From Glaciozyma antarctica PI12 (Eukaryota > Basidiomycota > Microbotryomycetes > Kriegeriales > Camptobasidiaceae), in NCBI GenBank assembly GCA_002917775.1, contig KZ627162.1:22961-86960 (forward strand): 64,000 nucleotides of DNA. Direction: 5' to 3'. Positions 1 through 11,654 of the stretch are shown in pieces. Position 1 is the stretch's first letter; each line of letters starts with the position of its first letter. A model generated the notes under the pieces. It ran no database searches. It was not told where the DNA came from and saw only the letters and a program-made list of their open reading frames with translations. Position numbers and translations under genes: made by a program.

Positions 1-423
1 ACTTTGATCGTCGACGTCGGTGACATTCGCGACGTCTGCCTCGAGCCCTGGCGATCCGACTACCTCATCGGCGCGCACTACAACCCCGCGCTCGGTGGTA
101 TGTGTATCATGGCAGGAACGCAGCGGTTCGTTCCCTCTCGCTCCCCCCGAGAGCTCAGAACTGACGAAGCTTCGCAGAGGGGACGTCGCCATCATCAACC
201 TCAAGGATCCTGGACACTGGGTGCTAGAGCAAGTGCTTCCTGGAGTTGGCGGACGTACGCTGGGAGGCTCTGGACACGCTGATATCGTGCGGTGTGCGTA
301 CTTGGACTCGAAGGTGAGTCTTGGAGGTTCTCCGCGCAAGGCCAGTCGCTGATGCTGCGTTGTGCAGACGTCCACGGTTGTTACGGGTGGAGAGGATGGC
401 AAGGTGTGCCTGTGGTCAGTGTA
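1..423 (+). repeat. Left arm of a long inverted repeat
   Basis: Positions 1-423 match the reverse complement of 21738-22178. The only difference I found is an 18-bp tandem duplication in the right arm. Homology continues to the left window edge, so the true arm is longer. It covers exons and introns of the WDR89-like gene, so it arose from DNA rather than from a processed transcript. Confidence 0.9.
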
Positions 424-424
424 A
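1..424 (+). CDS. WDR89-like WD40 protein, 3' part only (left copy)
   Basis: This is the C-terminal part of a WD40-repeat protein whose 5' end lies outside the window. Two WD-like blades are visible; the last ends GGEDGKVCLWSV followed by TAA at 422-424. Introns interrupt the frame near 110-170 (donor after the GGM codons) and 312-366. The coding sequence is essentially identical to the 3' end of the minus-strand gene at 21.7-23.1 kb, which reads as a WDR89 homologue; WDR89 is a poorly characterised WD40 protein. This copy lacks the 18-bp duplication found near the end of the right copy. Homology stops inside the stop codon, so the 3' flanks differ. It converges on VPS5 with about 170 bp between stops. 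Confidence 0.7.
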
Positions 425-591
425 TGATTTGCACTAGACTGCAGTTGCGAGAAGGATCTGCGTGGGTTGCGAGCTCCAGCTTCGTCCCTCCTCCCCACTC
501 TCTCAACTGCTCCACGGTCCCAAAAACCTCGAGTCTCTCCAGCTCCGCAGATGCCATGCATATTACAGGTATTGCGAGCTCAACAAAGGTA

Positions 592-3500
592 TCACGACGA
601 CGGTGCGCCCCCCACCACCGGCGTCGAAGTGTTCGCCCCCGCGGCTCTCAACAGGAGATCGTAATACGCTTGCCACGTCGTGACGACCTGCGCAAAGAGC
701 TAATCAGTACCACGTCGACCGAACGAAGAACACGCCACATACCTCGCGTTGCCGCAGAAGCATCCCCTCGACGTAGTCCTCGACCGCCTTCTTGAAGTCC
801 TCGACCTTCTCCTTGTCGAACCGCGCCATCTCAGCCTTGGTGAGGTTGCTGACGTCCTCAAAATCTTGCTTCGCATCCAGCGTCTTACGCTCAGCCTAGT
901 TTGCGAAAACAAGGCATGAGCTACCATCCTTGAGAAAGCGTCGAAGCCTGGCTAGGCAGGAGAGGGACGTACGTCGGTGATCTCGGAAAGCGAGAGACCC
1001 AGTAGCTCCGAATGAGTTCGCCCGGACTTCTTCGACTTCTCGTGAGCGATCCTTGCTTTGCGAAGGTTCGACTCGGCGGCTTGCCAGGCGTGATATGACT
1101 TGATACGCGCGCCAAAGACGAGCTGCCCTCGATCGTCAGCTCAATCCTAAGAGCCAGAGTGAACGAAAACGAACCTTGACACTCCCGCAAAGTCGAGCGT
1201 ACCCTTCCGCGACGCTCGTCAAGCCCCCAATCTGCTCCTCGCTGATACTCTGCTGCTCGCTCAGCTCCCGCAGCCGCCGTTGAACCGAGGCAGCTTGCTC
1301 GAGCGCGCCTCGTAGCGGGCCTGAGAGGTCGCACTGCGATAGCCCAAGTAAGGCGGACTGGAGCTCGCCGAGGGAGGTTTGGAGTGTCGTGCGAACTTTG
1401 GCGGCGCTCGTGAGGGAGACGATGAGGGCTCGAAGTTGCGTTTCGAAGGCGTCCAGGGTTTGTCGGCGGGTGTCGAAGTACTGCGAACAGCGGGTCAGCG
1501 TGAAGCAAGATCCCTCGACTCGGTACGTACCTCGTCGAACTCTACGAACTTGGGGCCAGAGATCGAGCTCCCGAGACTGCCGAAGAAGCCCTTGCTCTCA
1601 GCCGGCGAGTCCATCTTCCGCTGCTTGATCTATCGCGAGAGTCAGCTCCATCCTCGCAGCTCGCAAGCTCGCACTCACATCGACCGAAAACGAATCGCTC
1701 TCCAGGAACAAGCGGAGGTCCGGATCGCCGACCAGCATTGGGTGCGAGACGATCTTCATCAGCGCAGATTGAAGTGCCGAGCGTCGGTTCTCAACAAAGT
1801 CGGACCCGAAGCGTCCTGCGGGAAGCCTGGTGAGCTGCGAAGCGGAACAACGCGAGAGAGAGCAAACGCACCCATCGCACTCTTCTCGGGCATGCCAGGC
1901 ACGATGACGCCGGGGTTGTTGAGCGTGAGAGTATCGAAGAGCCATAGGAAGTGACTGAATCGACGAAGGACGGAGAACTCTGGTTTTCGGAACGCGGAGG
2001 ACGTCGTCTGCGGAAGCGCGAGGTCAGCCAAAGCTCGCATGAATTTCCAGACGAATACTCACCCTTGTTCGAACGGTGTACACCGTGTGCTGCGCCGCGA
2101 CGTTGAGGCTGCTCCCAATCTTTTGCGGATCGCCGACGGTGATGATGAACGACGGACCCAGCGAGCCTCCCAGATCCGTACTCCTCGGCGAACCCTGAAC
2201 CGAGGGCATGGGGATAGAAGGGAGTGGCGGAGAGCTCAGTAGCGATGCCTGCGTATAAGCCAGATCAGCACGCGCTCTTCAACCTCCCCAAGCTCCACTC
2301 ACGTTCCCACTCGCAATACTTGCGCGCTCGCTATCAAGCCCCACCGTCCTAAGACTCTCCTCCCGATTCTTTTCCGTTGTTGGCGAGCTCGTTCCCGTCC
2401 TCATCCCCGTCCCTCCGTCTCCGTCTCGACCTCGACACTCAGGCTATAAGTTCCCCTCAAGCTATCTCCATCGTCCGTCCCGTTCCCGAATCCGTTCCCA
2501 TCATCGAAGCTGCTCCCGTTGTAGGAACGGAAGCCGCGGCTCGTGGGCGAGGTGTGCTCGAAAGGTGAGGGCTGGGGGACGGTGAGAGGGGAGGTGACGG
2601 CAGGGACGTGTGGCGTGTCGTGGAAGGTCGACTGGCCGAAAGGAGATTGTGGAGAGGTGGGAAGAGCGGATGCCGAAGGAGGAGGAGGTGAGGAAGGTGG
2701 GGTGGAGAGCGCCTTGACGTCGTCCTTCGGGGGAGTAGCTGGTGCGGATTCCGTCGGTGCTGAGACTTCGTCGGCGACGTTGAGGACCTCCAATCGCCCT
2801 TCCAAATCTTTCACGCTGCTCGGAGTTGCCTCCCTCCCGGGCCAGCCGGAGCTGGCGTCGATAGTCCCATCGCTCGTATCCATCGGACTGACCATCGAGT
2901 CGTACGCCTCGTTCGTCGCCGAAGTCTCGGAGGCAGCGAGGGAGGAGGCTTTAGACCTGTAGTATTCGTTGGGAGTGAGGGATTCGGGCGGAGGAGATTG
3001 CGAGGGAGATGGAGGAAGAGGAGTGGCGGAGGCGGTGGTGAGAGCTGCGAGGACGGGAGGAGCGATGGTGGCGGTGGGCGTCTCGTCGATGGGTTGAGGC
3101 GTCGAGACGGAGGTGGCGATAGGAGTAGGTTCTTCGGATTCGGAGGGAGTGGGAGCGTCGGTGATGGAGGAACGGACGGCGATATCGATCGTAAGGGCTG
3201 GTGATGGTGCAGTCGCAGCTTCCGTTGTAGTCGCAGGAGCTTCCGCCACCGGAGGCGGCAGAACCTTTGGCGCTTCCACCTTCGACTCCGGCTTAGGAGT
3301 CACCTTGGGCACAGGCTTGACCTCGTCCTCCTCGAGTCCCAAGAGCGCCGCCAGCGGACCTCCGACCGACCTCTTCCCGATCGATGATACCGGCAACACA
3401 GGCGCATTGTTATGCAGCGTAGGTCCTCCCTCGCCCATACTCGCTTCCCGCCTGAACGTCGGCAGGATAGGCTTCTCCTCCCCCAGCAGCGCCGCTACGA

Positions 3501-3948
3501 TATCCGCCTTGCTCTGCTGTCGTCCGTGTCCGAAGCGCGCGCCGGCCGTCGGGGAAGAGGGAGGAGAGCCGAAGGGGGTTTGGTTGTCGAGTTCTGGAAG
3601 GGAGAAAGGCTGGCTGGCAAGGGGAGAGGGGGACGTAGGTTCAGGCTGAGGAGTGTAGGCGTAGTCGGGGGACGCAGGTCGCGGGGCTTGAGATGGTGTT
3701 TCCGGCTCCGGCGCGTTCTCCCTCGTAAATCGCTGTTCAAAGGGCGGAGAGGCGGGAGGTTGGGAGGGAGGGGAGTAGGCCTCTGGCGCGTAGATGGCGC
3801 GGGACGACTCCATGTCGGCGAACGGGTTCGTGGCGAGTTCTTCATCGGGGGAGGGGTACGAGTAGGGGGTAGAGCTCTCGCTTAGAGTGGTCGGTTGGCG
3901 ATTGAGCAGGTCCTCAAAGTCCGAGTCCTCGTCGCGAAAGCCCGACAT
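592..3948 (-). CDS. VPS5: Retromer sorting nexin Vps5 (SNX1/2 family)
   Basis: Vps5 binds endosomal phosphoinositides and, with Vps17, forms the membrane-bending half of retromer for endosome-to-Golgi recycling. A long disordered Ser/Pro-rich N-terminus (about 500 residues) begins at MSGFRDEDSD. The PX domain (FIITVGDPQKIG, RRFSHFLWLFDTL, LRLFLESDSF) follows, then a BAR domain starting IKQRKMDSPAESKGFFGSL and ending with TWQAYYDLLLRAAGAN. At least seven short introns separate the PX/BAR exons. ATG 3948 was chosen because the frame upstream has no ATG. Near 2401-2447 the N-terminal frame must change to reach the exon ending SERASIASGN, and I found no convincing intron there, so a small indel or an unusual intron is likely. 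Family assignment is secure; the exact N-terminal model is not. Confidence 0.9.
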
Positions 3949-4567
3949 GCTGCTGGGATCCTCGTGTAGCTGTACCTGGAACAACGAGCAACGCGGTCAG
4001 CTACCGTTTCCATGGTCGCTTCAATGGTTATATTGGAGCAGCAGCCGTCCCTGAGCCTTCCTCTGAGCCTCCAGACTGGCACGTCGTCCGGGAGAGGCCT
4101 GAGAGCGGGGCAGCAGCCAGCAGACCGCCACGATAGGCTCCAGCAGCGACTGCCCGCTCTTGCAGGCTCCACAGTCCCGCACAAGCTGTCTTATCAGCTG
4201 TCCCAGTCCCCAGCAGCCGCGATAGCCACCCGCGCTCCCTCGCTGCTCCAACCAGCTCGAATACGCCTCGACCGCTTACCGAGTGAAGAAGAGACTGCGC
4301 TGGTGTTGATAGGCGAATGGGTGCTGCTGGTAAGCGGGTGCTTCTTGCGAGAGGAGAGTCGGAGGTGAGGCGGTGAGGAGGAGGTGCAAGACCAACACGG
4401 CCCGACCTCTCCCCACGAGCCGCTTTCCCTCTCAGTACGAGCTCATTCAACGGCGTGGGGGGTATAATATCTGTGCAAGCAAGGGTATAACAATACGAAT
4501 CCCACCCTCCTAAGCGCCCCCAACAGTCGTCTTCCCCCTACTCGAGCTCCCACTCCCCACACTCCCG
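3949..4567. other. Intergenic, VPS5 upstream / SLC35F downstream
   Basis: About 620 bp separating the VPS5 start from the stop of the downstream minus-strand transporter. It should contain the VPS5 promoter. Open frames here have poor codon bias and no recognisable domain. An AT-rich patch lies near 4470-4500. Confidence 0.5.
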
Positions 4568-6599
4568 TCACTCCCACTCAACAACGCGACCCCCTCTCCC
4601 GTCCCCTCCTCCGCTCCCGTCTCCCGTAACCCCCCCCACAATAGCCTCAATCTCCTGCTCCGCCATCGCCAAATCCATCAGCCCATTCGCGACGAACGAA
4701 CCGAGCACGAGCGCCCCGCCGAGGTAGAGCTTCCAGCCGCCCAGTTGGGTGCCCCGGTAGATATCGCCGGCCATGGCGAGGGGAATGGTGAGGGAGATAC
4801 CGAGGGTGACGGCGAGGGGGGAGGTCATGAGCATTGCTCGGAGGTAGAGGGCGTCCGAGACCTGTTTTGCGAAGTCAATCCGGGTCTGAGGAGAGAGCGG
4901 GAGGAACGTACGAAAGTGATGGCAGCGTTGATCGCGATACTGGCCCAGAGCTTCCCGCCGTGTGGCCATTCCCAGATCTCGACGCCCGTAAAGTGGAGCA
5001 CGAGCCCGAGCGGCCAGATGAGGAGGATGTTGAACAGCCCCACGAAGCCAAAGAACAGAGTCATCGACACACGAGTCTCGTTGCGAATTCGAACTTTGAG
5101 GAGAATCACGTAGAAGGCGTAAGCGAGGGCGGAGGTGAGAGCGAGGGCATCGCCGAGGAGAGGGGAGGTAGGGAGGTTGTGGTCGGGGGAAGGGCCATTG
5201 GGGAGGTTGTTCCCTGGTGCAAGGATGTCGTGGTCGGATTTCGAGACGATGATAACGCCGATCACGCTGCGAGGAGAGGTCAGTCGTTGAGACTGGTTCT
5301 GAAGCGAGAGGACGCACCTGAAGATGACGCTCCCGAACTTGGCGGAAGTAAAGCTCTCCACGCCAACGCAAGATCCTACAGCGAGCGTAAAGAAGCCTGC
5401 GATCCCATCCCTCGTCAGCCCAGTCCTCGGCGGAAGAAATACTTCGCAGAAACGCACCACTCATGCTGCTCAAGATCGTCGTGCTGCTCACGCTCGTATA
5501 CCCCAACGCAGCGTTCATTGACCAGTTTGCCGAAAACCTGCACGTATTACGTATCAGCGAAGGCCTTCCTGACTCTCAAACGGACTCACCAAAGACCGCA
5601 GAACATCAAAGCCAGTGCCGCCGTCTGGTTCGTCGTCAAAGGCGGATCAGTGCACACGACTGAAAGTGGCCGAGCACCGCGTGTACGCGACATTGACCGT
5701 GACTGCGAGCGAGCTCGGAAGGAGAACTGTGTGCAGGTGATCAGCCCAATCCTCATTCCGCTTGGGCAGGAAGGCGCACCTCGGGTCGAATGTACGCCAC
5801 GCCATTTTCATCCACGTATGATCCCACAGGCAGGTATCCACTGCGTCCAGGAACGGTTAGCGCTCCCTCCTCCGCTGGCAGAAGAGACCTCCTACTCACG
5901 TCGCCAGCTCATCATTGCTCTTCGCCGAGCCGCTGCTCCCGTACCCCGCCAACGCAGCCCCCTGTGCGGGCTTATGCATAAGATGCTTGTAGACCGGTCG
6001 AACGAGGTAGATAGTGAAGCTGCTCGTGCATAGGTAGGTTATCAAGAATGGTTTGCTGCAGAGAGGAGTGAGCGAGTGCGGCCTAGGAAGGGACGGGCGA
6101 ACGTACTTGTACGACATGGAGGTGAACATGGACTGCAGAAAAGTGGATCAGCTTGCTGTCCCTGAGGGAGGAGCCTTCCTCGCCAGTCGTGTGCTGCGCC
6201 AGCGCCTCCCCGCACCCTCAGCATCGAGACCGCCTTCCTCCGTCCTCCCTCCCCTCTGTCCCGCTTCTCCACCCCTTCATAGCCACCGACATCCTCACTA
6301 TCCCTCCTAGCGCCACAGTCCTTCCCTGTCCCGACCCGCCGGGACGCTTTGAGTCGACCAAAGGAAGAACCGCTGCTGCTGCCTAAACGCCTATCCGGAG
6401 CGCTTCAACTCACGTTCATAATAAAGGAGGACTGTCCCACAAGTCTGATCAGCTTCCGTCCCCCGCGTGCAAGGCTGGTGAGGCTCACCGACACCCAAAG
6501 GAAGACGATGCCGAGAAGGAGCGTCGTACCCAGGAGGTACTGCCTCCTCGGGTCCTTGCCGCCTGGCAGGATTGACGGGTTGACTTCCAGAGTGAACGA
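4568..6599 (-). CDS. SLC35F-type (DMT superfamily) membrane transporter
   Basis: This is a multi-pass transporter of the drug/metabolite superfamily, close to SLC35F proteins and yeast vacuolar-membrane YML018C/Thi74; its substrate is unknown. The first membrane helix (YLLGTTLLLGIVFLWVS) is followed over small exons by SSFIMN, MFTSMSYK and KPFLITYLCTSSFTIYLVRP, the characteristic family start. Later segments include GIAGFFTLAVGSCVGVESF, LGDALALTSALAYAFYVILL, TLFFGFVGLFNILLIWPLGL and LAVTLGISLTIPLAMAGDIY. A hydrophilic Gly-rich tail ends with VVEWE and TGA at 4568-4570. The 5' limit given is the first clear exon boundary. The frame stays open to 6764 without an ATG, so a start exon further upstream is missing from this model. 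Confidence 0.8.
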
Positions 6600-7062
6600 C
6601 TGTTGGTTGTTGAAGAGCCACGAGGGCCGGCAAGTCGGATCAAGAGACGCGAAGGGAGGATAACGCAGTGAGCACGCGAAGACGACTTCGCAAGGGGCGA
6701 CTGCTGTCCCCAGGGGCAAATCGTCCTTCTTCTTCTCTCCTTTTTTTGAGAAGCAATATCGCAAGTGGATTAACAGGTAAAGTATGACAAGGAGAGTTGA
6801 TGCAAGATGACGGAGAGGATACCAAAAAGACTGCAGGGAAAACTACAACCTCGCTGCCGACCTCACGAACTCCCCAGGCAGCTCCAACGACAACGAGCAC
6901 GACGACGAGTGCAGAAACGCAGACAAATTCGGCCAACAGCAGCCTCCACCTCATCACAACCTTCCTCTTCCTCCTTAATCCATCTGCCAAATGCATCAGC
7001 CCTTCGCACCCTCGCTCACCGAGCCCAAAACCAAACTCACGCTCCCCTCCCCGAATCCCCTC
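6600..7062. other. Intergenic or unresolved 5' region of the SLC35F gene
   Basis: About 460 bp that should hold the start exon and promoter of the SLC35F-like gene, on the minus strand. A hydrophobic minus-strand frame (6640-6996) has an ATG and a Val-rich stretch, but it does not join cleanly to the transporter exons, so I did not call it. Confidence 0.35.
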
Positions 7063-8120
7063 TCATGCACTTCCTTTTCTCTCCCCGCAAAAAATTGTTG
7101 GACCCTTAAGTTGCTCCCTCATCAACTCCTCCACCATCTCCCCAAACACTCTCTGCGGCTGAACGTCCCACTCCCTCCGCGGGTTCCGTGTAGGAGACGC
7201 GCGCGAATCACGCTCTTGAATCCACGTTCTCCGAGGAACATGTCGGATGTCGTTATTTGAGTCAGCACGAATCAGAAGCGGCAAAGTAGAAAAGACTAAC
7301 GTTGAAGTCTCGAGAAGGCGATTGTAGGTGGCGTTGCGAGCGGCCGAGGTTAGGTGGCCCGTCTCAGTCTGACCGCCTGTAGCTGAGGCGCAGAGAATAC
7401 ACCGCCAAATCTCCCAGAAAGCACCTCGAAAGGTCAAAAAGAGCAACTCACCGGCCAGAGAAAAATGCATGAGCGAGGCGATGATCTGAAGCGAGTACCT
7501 CCAGAAGACAGCCTGCCCCTCCGCCAAGCTCGGCGTCGAATGAAAGCGATCAATCCTCTCCATTGCCTCGCTCGGCTTAGCATCCCCCGTCGACCGCTGT
7601 TCCTTGTCCTTGAGAGGCGGAAGCGCCGTCACTCCCGCCGGAGGTTCGCAATTGACGGCGTTCCAGAATTCGCTGATGATGGGGTGAACGGCGGGGAGTC
7701 GGAGAGCCGATTGAATCGCTTCGTAGGCATCTTGACCGCCTGAGAGATCGAGGTAGGTGACGAGGGCGTCTGCGAGAGGGTCGGAGAGCTGGCGAAGGGA
7801 GGCGACGGAGCTGGGGCGAAGAGTCTCGTCGGTGACTTTGGTGATCAAGTCCCAGCGCCGGATGATGATGGAGTCGGCTTCAGCTGGGAAAGGGCGTTAG
7901 CGAAGGGAGGAAGCACGAAGAGCGGTTCTGCTTGGCGTGCGGCCCAGAGCTCCCTCAGAGGCCCGCGCTGGAACTTCGGCGAGACGCCGACACGACCAAG
8001 TCCCTTAGCGATACGAAACTCAGACGGGGCAGGGAGGACGAAGGACAAGGGGAAAGGGGGGAATAGACAGCGAAAAAGGCCAGACCTGCAGCACCACGTA
8101 CGCAGCCGGAATGACAAACG
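7063..8120 (-). pseudogene. Degraded mpaB / rubber-oxygenase-like gene
   Basis: The readable centre (7470-7850) resembles the catalytic-domain family of rubber oxygenase (latex-clearing protein) and fungal mpaB. It includes TDETLRPSSVASLRQLSDPL, a block around HPIISEFWNAVN, and GQAVFWRYSLQIIASLMHFS. An exon with TSAARNATYNRLLETS follows. After that the family pattern RLLHGTR and REWDVQP is present, but the two pieces lie in different frames, and the C-terminal half expected of this haem-dependent family is absent. No ATG precedes the N-terminal part in frame. Together these points suggest a truncated, decaying gene. Its 5' end faces the broken Zn2Cys6 regulator at 8484. It could instead be a divergent gene with misread introns. 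Confidence 0.5.
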
Positions 8121-8483
8121 CGGGCTGCGATCGCAGCGGAACCTCAGATCTTACTCCCCCGGATCCTCTGTGTCTCTTCTTTCCTTTGTACCTCTCCACT
8201 GCTTGCTCGTCGTGCCTGCTGCTCTCCAGGAGGATGAGACGTTTTGGGGTGGGGCTGAAAATAGCCTCCTTGGCTGTGAAAACCGCGCGGCTTGGGAGGC
8301 GGTGCTCTGCTGTTCTGCCGTTTAGTTCTTCTCTGAACGCCTTTGAACGCCCTGAACGCCTCCAACTCGACTGAAGGTGTCCAGCATCCCTGCGCTCTAC
8401 CGCCCTCGCCTCGCCTACCACATCACCGTTCTCGCCGCTCGCCCGCGCCGCCTTCCGGCCCAGCTCCGCTCCCCACTTTTGCG
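8121..8483. other. Divergent intergenic region
   Basis: About 360 bp between the oxygenase-like remnant and the Zn2Cys6 regulator remnant, which point away from each other. It would have been a shared promoter. No clear motif was recognised. Confidence 0.4.
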
Positions 8484-11297
8484 ATGACCCGGAACGGGAA
8501 ACAGCTGGACGAGGATCAAGACTTCAAGCCAGAGGTGCCCGCGAGGAAGAAGCGCAAGGGAGGGAGGGGATCAGTGGCGTGCCTGCTCTGCCGCGTGAAC
8601 AAGGCTTCCTGCGACCTCAAAGCTCCTGCAGGTCGCGCTCTCTCCGGGGGCACGAACGGGCGAGCTGATCGTCCTCTTTCTTCCACAGTGCGGAAGCTGC
8701 ATTGCCAAGGGACACTAGTGCTCGTGCTCGCTCACGAATCTGCTTTGGTAGTGAGTTCTTCTCCCTCCCTCGTCGCCGGAACAGCGGAGTGCGGGGAATG
8801 ACTAGGCTAACTTCTAGTTTTCTCCAGCGAAAACCCTGAGGACGCTCCTGCCTCGAAGCTCAAGGCCTCAGTCGACCGCCTCGAAAACCTCGTGCTCGCC
8901 ATCCGCGCCGGCTCCTCTCCCAGCGGCAGTCCTCGACCAGGCGGCAGTCCACGCACCAGTGTCCACGGATCTTCCGAACCTTCCTCCTCGACTTCTGCGA
9001 CCTCCTCCCCCGTTATCGACCTTCGCCTCGCCAACACCACCGCTGATGCTGAAGTCATAAGCCGGTTGATCCTCGGGAGCGACGTAGGAGGCCACGTCTC
9101 TCCAGGCGTAGATCTTCGCGCACTCGTCAACGAGGTCCGTACTCTTCACCTCCTTGCTCTCCCACCTCCTGACTCCTCTCTACGGAAACAGCTCCAATTC
9201 GCAGAACCCAGCACCGCAATTCAACCCCTCTCCCACCTCGCTGAACCCACATCCCTTCAAACCCGGCCCTCTCCCGAATCCTTCGCCTAAATAATGCCAA
9301 ATAATGCCAACGCGTCGCCAAGCGTCCGAAGCGATCGCAGTCTTCTTCGCGCGCGTCAACTCGCTCTTCCACGTCGTCCATCGGCAGCGGTTCGAGGCGC
9401 AGTGCGTCGCGTTTTGGGCGTCGCAGAGTCCGCCAGATCCGCATTGGCTCGCAACGTTTCTTTGTGTTGCGGGGAATGGACTGCTCGCCATGTCGGATAA
9501 TGAGGCGTTGTCGAGTCAGATGCCGACGGGGGATGGGAAGGGTTTATTGGCGCGATCGTGGCTTGACGGAGCGCTACAGGCTCTCGTCTTCGGAGGTGAG
9601 TCTCGTAGTGTGACGAGTGAGAGTCCTGGAGTGGAGTTAACGAGCGTTCTGCGCAGACTTTGTCAAGAGTCCCTCGGTCGAAGCGATTCGGGCGGTCGTT
9701 CTCCTCAATCAGTTTTGGACGGCATGGCAAGGAGGAGCCAACTTGCAGGCTGCGATCATCTTCAACACGACCGTTATTTCGGCCGCTTTCGAGCTCGATA
9801 TGGTTCGTCCTTGCAGCTTGTTCTCAGCCCGAGCGACTGCTGACCCCCCTCACAGCATCGAGATCCTGACGAGCTAGACCGTGGGTTCAGTCCTCTCGAA
9901 GCGGAAGAGCGGAGAAGGATCTTCTGGGGTCTCTTCAGCAGCGATACGTGAGCTCATCGCGCTCCTCTCACTTGCGCCCGCTAAAACGCACTATTCGCAG
10001 GCTCGCACGAACCTTTCTCGGCAAATCCTACGCTCCCCTCGACTGCACGAGCATATCGACCCGTCAACCCTCTCACCTCCCCGACGAAGCCTTCACCGCG
10101 AACGGCGATTTCGACTTCTCCTTCACTCCCCGCCCCAACACTCCCACCACCTCCATCGTCGCTCTCCACTCCATCTCGCTCGTCCTCTGCAAGATGTCAA
10201 AACTTTTCGCCAACACCCGTCGTCCCTCCTCCGCCGATATCGCACGACTACACGAGGATCTCCAGGTCGTCGAAGTCGCCCAGACTCCGGTTCTATTCAA
10301 TGAGACGCTCGAGATGGCGGGGACTAAGATGGCGGTGCAGGCGATGTTGGCGTATGCGTACGTGCGGCTGCATAGGAGCTGTTTGGGGAATGGGATGGTG
10401 GATGGGATGGTAAGACGGACGCGGTGTGGCATCGTGCGATCTGTCTCCAGCATTCCAGTGCGTACTTTTTCCGCTCGGAATGAGGTACGCGGGACTGATA
10501 GTTGAGCGCGTGCAGACGCTCTGATTGCCTCGGTTACCGCTATCGAGGATTGCGGAGCTGCTGAGAAACTACTCGCTTCCGTCGCTATCGTCAGCGCCGC
10601 CATCACTCTCGCCATCGACTTGCGAGGTGAGTCCTCCCTTCCTCAAACTCCTCAAGCAGTTCTTGACGACTAGCTTTCACAGATTCTCCCTACTCCCCAC
10701 AAACGAACGACACTCGCGCACGCCTCGCAAACCTCATCACCACCTTCGAGTCGGATCCCTGGTCGTCGCGCGTCCTTCTTCGAGGAGCAACAATCCTTCG
10801 CCACCTCACTCTCATCTCACAAGACCGCCAGCCCTCAGGCCTAACTGGCCCCGCTCCCTCCTTCATCGGCATGGGCAACAGTCGCTCTGCCAGCTCCGCC
10901 TCGAGCGGAAGTCCGAGCATGGTCGACACGCCTCCTTCCTTCCTCCTCCCGAATCAACCCAACCCCGTGCGTCCCTCCTCTGCGTCCACTCGTTCGTCGC
11001 TAACACCTCGCACAGAATCGCCGTACGTCCGACCAAGGGAGCCTCGACTACTACATCTCTCCCTACGCCTCTGGCGACGCGCAAAACCCCTTCACAGACT
11101 CATTCGACGAGGCCTTCTACCCTCTTTCTATTGACCCTCGTGCGGGACAGTTCTCGCCGAACCAGTACCTCCTCAAGTTCGGCAGCGAGGCGATCCTACC
11201 GAGTCCGCTTCTGCGGCCGTGGTTGGCTTCGACGCAGGTGGGGGACTTTGAGTGGACATCGGAGCCTGTATCGAATCACGAGCTGTTTTGTTCGTGA
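8484..11297 (+). pseudogene. Zn2Cys6 fungal transcription factor, multiply disrupted
   Basis: The start MTRNGKQLDEDQDF leads into a Zn2Cys6 cluster (ACLLCRVNKASCDLK, intron, CGSCIAKGH). The codon before the final cluster cysteine is an in-frame TAG at 8716-8718. Beyond it come the family's NLLWYENPEDAPASK linker, a Ser-rich region, and the regulatory middle domain (FHVVHRQRFEAQCVAFW, RRIFWGLFSSDT, SAYFFRSE, ITLAIDLRG), ending HELFCS. Further breaks are a 10-bp tandem repeat at 9293-9312 that shifts frame before MPTRRQAS, a one-base shift near 10410 between GMV and KTDAVWHRA, and a stop after FFRSE. Four independent lesions argue for a real pseudogene rather than one sequencing error. In life it would have been a nuclear DNA-binding regulator, possibly of the neighbouring oxygenase. 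Confidence 0.65.
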
Positions 11298-11654
11298 TTG
11301 TTGGGCGTGTATTACGGACTCTCGCGATGGACATTCCACAGACACTCTCATGGCTAGCTACCCCTCCCTCTCCCCCCATGAATACGCGGATACCTTACAG
11401 ACACTCACCATTCCTGATACCTCTCCATTTGAGTATACACACTGTCGAAGTTCAAGCTCGCGCCGGGATTCGAGCTGCTCGCCAAGTCGGAACAGCTTCG
11501 ACTCTTGCCCTCACCCCTTCGCTGGAGCAGCGACGACTACCGCCTTCAGCTTCTCTCAAGGCGGTACTCCAGCCCCCGTACTCTGTCAGCGCCGCCATCA
11601 CTTCTGAACACCACCAGCGCGCCACCTCTCGTCCTCCCGCCTCCCGCAGGCGTG
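11298..11654. other. Intergenic, upstream of the MFS gene
   Basis: About 357 bp between the regulator remnant and the MFS start codon. Frames are open but ambiguous. It presumably holds the promoter and 5' UTR of the transporter. No motif recognised. Confidence 0.4.

Noticed and set aside
6640-6996. A minus-strand hydrophobic frame upstream of the SLC35F gene
   Set aside because: It has an ATG and a Val-rich segment but no good splice link to the transporter and no family resemblance.
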